NCBI RefSeq assembly: GCF_003473485.1
Contig: NC_053046.1
Span: 44,221,832-44,285,831, forward strand
Direction: 5' to 3'
Length of the DNA: 64,000 nucleotides
Source: Medicago truncatula
Taxonomy: Eukaryota > Streptophyta > Magnoliopsida > Fabales > Fabaceae
Position 1 is the stretch's first letter; each line of letters begins with the position of its first letter. Shown piece by piece: positions 41,263-50,903 of this stretch. The translations under genes and the position numbers were made by a program. The notes below the pieces were generated by a model that was not told the DNA's origin, did no database searches, and saw only the letters and a program-made list of their open reading frames with translations.

Positions 41263-43094
41263 AATATCATTTATTTAGATTGTAAATAACATAAGAAATA
41301 GGCGTCATTGTAACTAATCAAATATAAAAAATTGGGCTTCTAAGTTTCAAATATATATATTTTTAACATATTTAAACAACATTGTTATACCCTGTTTTTG
41401 GACCTAAAATTACTGGGCCCAATTGCATTTCAAACTTTGTCAAATATTAAATTTCAACTGCACAAGTTCAAATTGTCTCTGCCTCGCAGTCTTTTCAATC
41501 ACAATTTTACCTATGTTTTTCTTGCATAAAACCTTTTGAAATGTCTTTACTTGTCTTATAAGTCATTCAAAAGTGTCTCTGAATCATTACATTGCTTTTT
41601 TCTATAGTTTATTTCAAAATTTGCAAAAAGTCGTACAGAGGGGTATTTTGGTCGTTTCCTGCAGTGGGACCCATTTTCATCCTTGTGACTGTCTCTGAGT
41701 CTTTTTCAGATTGTTTTTTAGCATTTCATCAGTAAGCCTTGTTAAATTCATTTCAAACTTGCATCTGAGTCAGTGTCGAGTTAATTTGATTCTGTTTAGG
41801 TCATTTTAGCCCTAGGGGCATTTTGGTCATTTCACATAAAATTTTGGCATGGGGAGGTTACTTTGAAGTACCTCATTTAGGCCATTGGTTCGTTTTAGTC
41901 CGTTTTGTCAATTTTATTTGTGTTTCGCTTTACGTTTGGTCAAATTACCAATTTTATTTTTTATTTTTGTTGTTTTTATTGTTTTTGCATTTTTGGTCCT
42001 CGAAGAGGTCCAAAATTGCATTTCAGTCCAGTTTCTTTTCCAATTTTCATTTCAGTCCTTTTTGTCAATTTCAGTCCTTTTTGTCAATTGCAGTTTAGTC
42101 CTCAAGTTCTTATTTTTGCAGAAAAGTCCAAAGTTCATTTTTTAAGTCCAAAGCCGTGCCTCTTTCATACAAGTTCAGATGCCACATGTCAGTTTCCTAT
42201 TGGTTCCAATGCACACATGTCAGCTATAAAAGCATTAAGTCAGATTTCAGAAGCAATAATCCCACGCCAACTCATAAACACAATTCTAACTTTCTCTCTC
42301 TCAGCAGTTAGATCAAAAACAGAAAATTTCTCAGAATTTCTCAAGAACACCAAGAACAAAAACCCTAACCGTTTTCCAGAAACCCTAATTTTCATCAGAA
42401 TCAACATTTTTTGGATCAATCCTCAGAGATTCTGTGGAATCTTCATCACTGAATTGACCGTTTCTCTGCAATTCCAAACGCGAGCTCGCATTGAAGCAAG
42501 CTCAAGCGCTGATCACAGAGGAAGAAGAAGAGCGAAAGAAGCAAAGTTCTAAACCGGCGAAGAAGATGAAGAAACGGAATCAGTGAGAAAAAGAAGAATC
42601 ACTGATTTATTTTCAGTTTCAAAACCGGAAATCAACAAGCAAAAGCCAAATCCAAGCGTTTCCGAAGAAACTCAACAGAATCTCCATAAAAACTCAGGTA
42701 AAACTCAGAACCTCTTTTCAACAAATAAAATCATAGTTTAAACCTGTAAAAATCACGCAAGCAACAGATCCAAAATTTCCAGAACTCAAAGACAAAAACC
42801 GCAACCGTAAACACAAAACCTAGATCCATAAGGATCTAAGTTTTGAAAGCAAGAACAAACATCAAAGAAGTGCTAAACAACGAAACGATGTAGATCTTCG
42901 AGGATCTAAACGTTTTATTTCAAAAAGATCAAAATCAATTTCAAAGCCGTACGACAAATTTCCAGATCTACATCGTTTCAAACTGAATTCGAAAAAATAA
43001 CTGCTGGATTCGTGTTTAGGGTTAAAGGACGAATCAAAATATGCAAAAATCTTTAAGTTCTGGAATTTTTTAGGTCACCGGAAGTTCATAGTCT

Positions 43095-43160
43095 CGCCGG
43101 AGAAGATGAAGTTTCCGGCGGACCTTCAAGGTCTCCGCCGTCACTTCATCCTCACCGGCG
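43095..43160 (+). promoter_or_regulatory. 66-nt imperfect hairpin in the 5' LTR
   Basis: Nested arms: CGCCGG 43095-43100 with CCGGCG 43155-43160, GATGAAGT 43105-43112 with ACTTCATC 43143-43150, GGCGG with CCGCC, and ACCTT with AAGGT at the tip. It lies about 95 bp upstream of the TATA box at 43252. The 3' LTR copy is at 58382-58447 and identical. Confidence 0.8.
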
Positions 43161-43251
43161 GTGAAGGTTAGAGAGAGGTGAGAGATGAGAGAAGAGAGAA
43201 GAGTTAGAGAGAGAAAGGATTTTGCAAAATGAAAAAACCGGTGCTCTCTTG

Positions 43252-43260
43252 TTTATATAA
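43252..43260 (+). promoter_or_regulatory. Candidate LTR TATA box
   Basis: TTTATATAAGCC just upstream of a GC-richer stretch. If used, R/U5 would be about 1.67 kb long. Confidence 0.45.
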
Positions 43261-44957
43261 GCCAGCGAACCGGACCGGTTCAATCCGGTCCATTCTCCTT
43301 TGATTCCTGGCCGTTTGATCTAGGGTTTTAGGATCCTGGATCAATCGTGTGGCTCCTGCGCATCCGGATCTTTTAGGTTTGGGCTTGGGCTTTATCCATT
43401 GCTTTTTACGTTTTTTTGTTTTTTTTTCTTGCTATTTGCACTGTTCTTCTTTGCTATTTGAACCAATGTTTTGATTAAAAATCTTGATAAATTTCCTAGA
43501 AAATCCATGCTTACTTCTTGATATTTTCTTGATGTTTTATGGTATTTTTGCATATTGGGATTGGCAAAATTCTTGTATGATTAATCCATGGCATTTTAAT
43601 TCTTTCTTGGATTATTTCTTATGATTGTTTTTTGTCAATTTTATCATTGATTTGTGAATATGTGATAAAGGCCATTTGATATGTTAATGTGAGGTGCTCA
43701 TGCCTACAATCCTATGTTGATTTTGCTGTTTTAGATTGATTCATGAAACCTTGATTGTATGAGCAATGTATGCATATTCTAGAAAATAATAAAATGCTAA
43801 TTCTATCTCGAAATTGGTATGAAACTAAGCTTGCTTGTTTCTAATGATCCTATGATTATAGCTTGAGATAAAAGAAACTATTTCAAACTTGCTATAGCAT
43901 GAGAATTAGAAGCTACAAATGCCTTAGGTTTCATATCAAAATTTTAGGTTTTATTACCATTTTATTACTATCTTTGTGGCATTTTATGCGTTTTTGCCTC
44001 TTGCTACTCTTTATGCTTTATTTCACTAACAAGTTTATTTCCATGTTTCATGCATCTCATTTAGCATTCCCTCCACTTTCTTTAGCCTAGCATTTATTTT
44101 TGTAAGTTTTAATTCATTTGGTGATGTAATTTGTTATCATTGGTTTGTAGCTTGGCAAAGGGGCCATAGAATGTATTTAGGCAATTCTTGTAATATGGAC
44201 TATGGACACCATGACGCACCGACACGCACACACTCACCCTAGATATATGTTTAGGATTGTATGCATAGATGTATGGCTAGGATTGCATGATTAGACGAAC
44301 GTTTAGGTTTGAACACTTAGAGAAAATCCAACTTTTTCCAAAATATGCAATTAACCTCACTTGAAAACATTTTTTTGCAAAAATAAAATAGGAGTCAAAA
44401 CTCCTTATTTCCCTTTTATTTTCTTAAGTAAAACTTTTAATGAACCTTAACCATATTTAGACTTCATTTAGCAAAATGACTAATTACACCTCACATTTTC
44501 CAAATCTTATGCCCTTGAGGCCTCTCATCTCTATTCTTCAAAATCTCTTTTCAAACTTAAAATCAACCAACAAAATCAAAACCTTTTTGAGAATGAACTA
44601 CGAACGGTTTTGATCCCTTAAAAGGGTACGTAGGCAATGAGTCAAAACTCATCCAAGCCGAAATAAAAATCAAATTCTACTTCTCCTCACCCCCCATTCT
44701 TAACTAATCACACTTCCTTTTCTACAAATAAGCAATAAAATTAAAGCGTAGAAATAAACTTAGGAGAGCGGCTCTTATGGAATACCATAATCGCTCCAGG
44801 TGCCTAACACCTTCCCGTAGCGAAAACGACCCCCGAATCTAGAACTTTTTAAGGGTTTTTCTCCTTTTACCCTTCCCAAGAAAAAAGAGAGATATCAACG
44901 GTCAAAAGGTTCAAGTCCAATTAATGGCTTGGCACCCGAAAACCATGATAACAGAAA

Positions 44958-44975
44958 TGGCGACTTCACTGGGGA
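44958..44975 (+). other. Primer-binding site, tRNA-Arg type
   Basis: TGGCGACTTCACTGGGGA begins four bases after the LTR. It complements the CCA end and acceptor stem of a plant tRNA-Arg ending ...CAGTGGAGTCG with one mismatch. This is the primer type reported for Ogre elements. Confidence 0.8.
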
Positions 44976-45666
44976 AATCTTTTTAGCGGGTCGCGCCTAG
45001 TTTTCCTTAGTTTATATTTACGCTTTGTTTTATTGCATTTGTAAATACTTGTTTACTTTCATTTAACGTGTGGGGTGAGAATATCAAAAGTCCTAACCCG
45101 GGCTGAGTGAACTTATGTTTAGGTAGAGATATAATCGACAATTCGATCCGGGGGTTGCCTCGTGTATTGGATTATGCGATCAATCTCACATAGCTGAGGC
45201 ATTTTGAAGGTGATATTGTCGGCGTGTGTTGTCATGCTTAGGCACTTCACTTTCAATTGTTCGACGAAGCTATGAACCGTAGTTACCAAACCCATCCTAG
45301 CCTTTTTAGGACGTAGTGCGGTGGCTAAATTGAGTGTTGTCTCAAACTTTAGTCGTCACGCGATACTACACTCAAACTAGACCTTCTCACAAATAATCAT
45401 GGAACGGGTGTCGTCCTGTACTACCATGATATATGTGAGAGAGGTTGCAGTTTGGGAACTGTGTTAGAACCTTGGTCACTACTATCCAAAGCCTTAGTTC
45501 ACCGGACGCCGTGTCCATCCGTGGCCCCGTTACTTTGAAACTCAACCCACCTTGTTCTTTGTAACTAAACAACACAATCATGCATACATACATTCATGCA
45601 TAAACATTTTTCATGCATTCATCGAAGGGTTTAAACAAATGGAAATTTTTGTAAATAATCACAGGT

Positions 45667-47097
45667 ATGAAGAAGACTAAGTGCTACAAGTTCAAAGAAG
45701 TGGATTTGGTTAGTTTGAGAGAGTTGGCACTCAAGGTCAAGAGTCAAACAGGGTTCCGACTCCGGTATGGGGGATTGCTTACTTTGCTCCGAACAGATGT
45801 GGACGAGAAGCTAGTGCACACTCTAGTGCAATTTTATGATCCAAGCTTCCGTTGCTTCACTTTCCCGGACTTCCAGTTGGTTCCTACTCTCGAGGCTTAC
45901 TCCAATCTAGTGGGTTTACCTATAGCCGAGAAGACACCTTTCACCGGTCCCGGGACTTCTCTTACTCCTCTGGTTATTGCTAAGGATCTCTACCTCAAGA
46001 CTTCCGACGTCTCCAACCATCTTATTACCAAGTCCCACATTCGGGGGTTCACTTCGAAGTATCTTCTTGATCAGGCTAATCTCAGTATTACTCGTCAGGA
46101 TACACTCGAGGCTATTCTTGCTTTGCTTATTTACGGGCTCATTCTCTTTCCGAACCTCGACAACTTCGTGGACATGAATGCTATCGAGGTCTTCCATTCC
46201 AAGAACCCGGTTCCTACTTTACTAGCAGACACCTACCACGCCATTCATGACAGGACTCTCAAGGGCCGTGGGTATATTCTTTGCTGCATATCTCTTCTGT
46301 ATAGGTGGTTTATTTCGCACCTTCCGAGTTCCTTCCATGATAACTCGGAGAACTGGTCCTACTCGCAGCGGATTATGGCCCTCACTCCTAATGAGGTGGT
46401 CTGGATCACTCCTGCCGCTCAAGTGAAGGAAATCATTATGGGTTGTGGAGACTTTCTCAATGTACCTCTTCTTGGTACCCGTGGAGGAATCAACTACAAC
46501 CCCGAGCTTGCTATGAGACAGTTTGGTTTCCCTATGAAGTCGAAGCCCATCAATCTTGCTACATCTCCAGAGTTCTTCTTCTATGCGAATGCTCCTACCG
46601 GACAAAGGAAAGCTTTCATGGATGCTTGGTCCAAGGTTCGAAGGAAGAGTGTGAAGCATCTAGGTGTGAGGTCCGGTGTTGCTCATGAGGCTTATACTCA
46701 GTGGGTGATAGATCGAGCTGAGGAGATTGGTATGCCTTATCCAGCTATGAGATACGTGTCTTCGTCTACTCCATCTATGCCTCTACCTCTACTCCCCGCG
46801 ACTCAGGATATGTATCAGGAGCATCTAGCTATGGAGAGTCGTGAGAAGCAAGTGTGGAAAGCTCGGTACAATCAAGCTGAGAATCTAATCATGACTTTGG
46901 ATGGTAGAGATGAGCAGAAGACTCATGAGAATCTGATGTTGAAGAAAGAACTAGCTAAGGTCCGGAGGGAATTGGAAGAGAAAGACGAGCTGCTTATGAG
47001 GGATTCCAAGAGAGCCCGAGGACGACGAGACTTCTTTGCCAGATACTGTGATTCAGATTCCGAGTCCGATGATCCTCCGACTACTTCCTATGCTTGA
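45667..47097 (+). CDS. Ogre ORF1 protein, 476 aa, function unknown
   Basis: An intact frame from ATG 45667 about 0.7 kb after the primer site. Residues about 15-340 resemble plant-mobile-domain-like or DUF7745-like proteins, with RCFTFPDFQLVPTLEAYS and LVGLPIAEKTPF as hallmark segments. The C-terminal 100 residues predict a coiled coil (ENLMLKKELAKVRRELEEK), followed by a basic RARGRR and an acidic-serine end (YCDSDSESDD). An extra ORF between the 5' LTR and gag is diagnostic of Ogre; its role is not established. There is no frameshift or stop, which fits a young copy. It lacks the gag, protease and RT motifs found downstream. Confidence 0.85.
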   Translation: MKKTKCYKFKEVDLVSLRELALKVKSQTGFRLRYGGLLTLLRTDVDEKLVHTLVQFYDPSFRCFTFPDFQLVPTLEAYSNLVGLPIAEKTPFTGPGTSLTPLVIAKDLYLKTSDVSNHLITKSHIRGFTSKYLLDQANLSITRQDTLEAILALLIYGLILFPNLDNFVDMNAIEVFHSKNPVPTLLADTYHAIHDRTLKGRGYILCCISLLYRWFISHLPSSFHDNSENWSYSQRIMALTPNEVVWITPAAQVKEIIMGCGDFLNVPLLGTRGGINYNPELAMRQFGFPMKSKPINLATSPEFFFYANAPTGQRKAFMDAWSKVRRKSVKHLGVRSGVAHEAYTQWVIDRAEEIGMPYPAMRYVSSSTPSMPLPLLPATQDMYQEHLAMESREKQVWKARYNQAENLIMTLDGRDEQKTHENLMLKKELAKVRRELEEKDELLMRDSKRARGRRDFFARYCDSDSESDDPPTTSYA

Positions 47098-47301
47098 GGG
47101 CTTCATTTGTTGAAATTTCAAAGTCTTCCTTTGAGAATGCTATGTAGTTTTGATTATTTGCAAGATTTCTAATTTGTTAAAAAAATCCTTCGATGAAAAA
47201 ATAAGTCTTTCGCATTTGCATTTGCATATCATGCATCATATGCATCATGCATTGGTCACAAAGGCTTCCAAGTGCTCACCACCTCCTGGTTTCTCTGCCG
47301 C

Positions 47302-47303
47302 AG
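47302..47303 (+). promoter_or_regulatory. Candidate 3' splice site before gag
   Basis: ggtttctctgccgcag ends at 47303. The first ATG after it, in any frame, is the in-frame gag ATG at 47387. Splicing from an upstream donor would remove ORF1 and give a gag-first mRNA. This is inference; the donor is not identified. Confidence 0.35.
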
Positions 47304-47386
47304 TGTGAAAAGTGGCTCGTGCTCAGAGGATCTACGAACCTGATAGAATCGATCGAACCAGAGAATACAGAAGAAAGAAAAGGGCT

Positions 47387-50300
47387 ATGGAAGAAGAGAA
47401 CACGCAGCTTCGTACCGAATTGGCATCTTTAAGGGAGGAATTGGCCAAAGCTCATGATGCTATGACTGCTCTGTTGGCTGCTCAGGAACAACCAGTTCCT
47501 GTAGTTTCTACAGCCGCAAATGTGACTCCTACCGTAACAACTGATCCTCGCTCTATCATGCCATCCGGGTATCCTTACGGACTTCCGCTGTACTATACTG
47601 CTAATACAGGGGCAGGGACCTCTGGTACTACCAACAATGGCCCAATCCCAGGGGCAAACTTAACTCCTGTTAGTACCGCCTTGACTCAAGCTGCAACAAC
47701 TGTTACCGAGCCCATTGTGAATGCGGTGCCTCTATTTGTCCATGCTAATGCGCACCACGGGAGTATTGCCACAACCGGAACTATGGAAGAGAGAATGGCA
47801 GAACTTGCCAAAGAGCTCCGACGGGAAATTAAGGCCAACAGGGGAAATGGAGACTCCATTAAAACCCAGGATCTCTGCTTAGTATCGAAGGTAGATGTTC
47901 CAAAAAAGTTCAAGGTCCCGGAGTTCGACAAGTATAACGGGCTGACTTGTCCTCAAAATCATATTGTCAAATATGTCCGGAAGATGGGCAACTACAAGGA
48001 CAATGATTCCCTGATGATCCATTACTTCCAAGACAGTATGATGGAAGATGCTGCGGAGTGGTATACTAGTCTGAGCAAAGACGATGTCCATACTTTTGAT
48101 GAGCTAGCCGCTGCTTTCAAGAGCCACTACGGGTTTAACACTCGATTGAAGCCGAATAGGGAGTTTCTCAGGTCCCTATCTCAGAAAAAGGAGGAAAGTT
48201 TCCATGAATATGCGCAAAGGTGGAGAGGGGCAGCTGCCCGTATCACTCCTGCTTTAGATGAAGAAGAAATGACCCAGACGTTCTTAAAGACCTTGAAGAA
48301 AGATTATGTTGAGAGGATGATCATCGCTGCCCCGAACAACTTTTCGGAGATGGTCACCATGGGAACCCGTCTCGAGGAAGCCGTCAGGGATGGAATCATT
48401 GTGTTTGAGAAAGCTGAATCCTCTGTGAATGCGTCGAAGAGATATGGTAATGGACACCACAAGAAGAAAGAAACGGAAGTGGGGATGGTGTCAACTGGAG
48501 CCGGTCAAGCTATGGCTACTGTTGCACCTATCAATGCAGCTCAAATGCCTCCGTCGTACCCATACATGCCGTATTCTCAGCATCCTTTCTTCCCACCGTT
48601 TTATCATCAGTACCCTCTGCCACCGGGTCAACCTCAAGTGCCCGTCAATGCAATTGCCCAACAGATGAAACAACAGTTGCCGGTTCAACAACAACAACAG
48701 CAGCAGCAATATACCAGACCAACTTTTCCTCCTATACCAATGTTGTATGCAGAACTTCTTCCAACTCTACTCCAGAGAGGGCATTGTACGACTAGACAGG
48801 GTAAGCCCCCACCTGATCCGTTGCCTCCAAGGTTCAGGTCTGATCTCAAATGTGATTTTCATCAAGGTGCCTTAGGTCATGATGTCGAGGGGTGTTATGC
48901 TTTGAAGTATATCGTGAAGAAGCTCGTTGATCAGGGAAAGCTGACTTTTGAGAATAATGTTCCACATGTCCTTGACAATCCTCTTCCAAATCATGCCGCT
49001 GTGAATATGATCGAAGTGTGTGAGGAAGCTCCTAGACTTGATGTCCGCAACGTCGCAACTCCTCTGGTGCCTCTACACATCAAGCTGTGCAAAGCTTCTC
49101 TGTTCAGCCATGATCATGCCAAGTGTCTAGGATGCCTCCGTGATCCTTTGGGTTGCCATGCTGTTCAAGACGACATCCAAAGCTTGATGAATGATAATCT
49201 TCTGACTGTCAGTGATGTTTGCGTGATTGTGCCAGTTTTTCACGATCCGCCTGTCAAGAGTGTACCTTTGAAGAAGAATGCTGAGCCTTTGGTGATAAGG
49301 TTGCCAGGACCAATTCCTTATGTTTCGGACAAGGCAGTGCCATACAAGTACAATGCTACTATGATAGAAAATGGAGTAGAGGTGCCTCTAGCCTCCTTTG
49401 CCACAGTAAGCAATATCGCCGAAGGGACTTCTGCAGCGCTAAGAAGCGGGAAGGTTCGTCCGCCGTTATTTCAGAAGAAGGTAGCTACGCCGACCATTCC
49501 ACCAGTTGAAGAAGTAACTCCAACCGTTGTTTCACCCATTGCTATAGATGTGAACCAATCCGGCAAATCTATAGAGGATTCGAATTTAGATGAGATTCTG
49601 AGGATAATAAAGAGGAGCGACTACAAGATCGTTGATCAGTTGCTGCAGACTCCTTCGAAGATATCCGTCTTGTCATTACTCTTGAGCTCCGAGGCTCACA
49701 GGAATACCTTGTTGAAAGTGCTGGAGCAGGCTTATGTTGACCACGAAGTCACGGTAGATCGTTTCGGTGGCATAGTGGGAAATATTACTGCTTGTAACAA
49801 CCTCTGGTTTAGTGAAGAAGAGTTGCCAGAAGCGGGAAAGAGTCACAATCTGGCTTTGCACATATCGGTGAATTGCAAATCAGACATGATATCAAATGTG
49901 TTGGTGGATACCGGTTCCTCACTCAATGTAATGCCCAAGACAACTCTAGATCAGTTGAGCTACCGTGGGACCCCTTTGAGAAGAAGTACTTTCTTGGTCA
50001 AAGCTTTTGATGGATCTCGAAAGAATGTGCTGGGAGAGATAGACTTGCCGATAACCATTGGCCCTAAGAATTTCTTGGTTACCTTCCAAGTGATGGACAT
50101 TAATGCATCCTACAGTTGTCTGCTGGGAAGACCGTGGATACACGATGCGGGTGCGGTCACCTCCACCTTACATCAGAAGTTGAAATTTGTGAAGAATGGA
50201 AAACTCGTTACAATCCATGGTGAAGAAGCATACTTAGTTAGCCAGCTGTCTTCCTTTTCTTGTATTGAAGCAGGGTCTGCTGAAGGGACCGCTTTCCAAG

Positions 50301-50619
50301 GTTTGACCATTGAAGGTGCAGAGCCAAAGGAAGCTGGGGCTGCTATGGCTTCATTGAAAGATGCTCAGAGAGCCATCCAAGAAGGTCAGACTGCCGGCTG
50401 GGGCAAGGTGATACAGCTCTGTGAGAACAAGCGTAAAGAAGGTCTCGGGTTCTCCCCGTCATCAAGGGTTTCCTCGGGAGTCTTCCACAGTGCAGGGTTT
50501 GTTAATGCTATCTCTGAAGAAGCCACTGGATCTGGTCTCAGGCCTGTATTTGTTACACCAGGAGGCATTGCGACAGATTGGGATGCCATTGACATTCCTT
50601 CAATCATGCATGTTTCTGA
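47387..50619 (+). CDS. Ogre gag-protease, first coding exon
   Basis: The frame opens after a TGA at 47306; the first ATG is 47387 and the unspliced frame would stop at 50623. Counting from the frame start at 47312: residues 20-60 form a coiled coil; about 195-350 is the retrotransposon gag domain (KKFKVPEFDKYNG, AEWYTSL, FLRSLSQKKEESFHEYAQRW); about 515 is a zinc-knuckle-like block (CDFHQGALGHDVEGCYALK); and about 865-960 is an aspartic protease with catalytic VLVDTGSSLNVM and LLGRPWIH. A Gln-rich stretch (VQQQQQQQQ) precedes the zinc block. The exon ends with donor GTAATG at 50620, leaving a two-base partial codon. Confidence 0.92.
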
Positions 50620-50903
50620 GTAATGTGTCTTGTTGCTTTAATGCTTTGTTTTCAAAATAACAATCCTCTCGCTCTGCCCAAAGCGAGAGTGATATTTTCT
50701 GTAAGGGCATGTTTGTTTCGGCATTGCCGTTGATTAATAAAATTTTGTCGTTTCTTCCACGACTACCTTTTTTAGTGCTTTTTTCCTTGGAAACAATGGT
50801 AATGCCAGAAAAAACCAAAACGTCTGTATTTTCTTATTAATTTCAAAAATCTGCATGGAAAAAAAACAAACTCTTTCTAAAATCATCCAATCATTATATG
50901 CAG
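50620..50903 (+). other. Ogre intron between protease and reverse transcriptase (284 bp)
   Basis: The donor GTAATG at 50620 lies inside the last gag-pro codons, just before the in-frame TAA. The acceptor TATATGCAG ends at 50903 after a T-rich tract. Exon phases are complementary (two bases plus one), so removal drops the stop and joins protease to the RT frame. A partially spliced intron at this place is a defining Ogre feature, allowing unspliced RNA to give gag-pro only and spliced RNA the full polyprotein. Confidence 0.88.

Larger units (their letters stand above)
41383..44953 (+). repeat. 5' LTR of the Ogre-like element (3571 bp)
   Basis: Starts TGTTATACCC and ends CATGATAACA. A TATA box TTTATATAA at about 43252-43260 and a second candidate CTATAAAAG at about 42220 could drive transcription. 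Frames of up to 215 codons inside (41905-42552) lack domains and occur identically in the other LTR. Confidence 0.95.

Noticed and set aside
41905..42552. 215-codon ORF in the 5' LTR (and its twin at 57191-57838)
   Set aside because: It lies wholly within LTR promoter-type sequence, has Phe/Ile-rich low-complexity composition with no domain, and its conservation is explained by LTR identity.
48491..48709. Leu-rich minus-strand ORF inside gag
   Set aside because: Shadow of the Gln/Pro-rich part of gag on the opposite strand.
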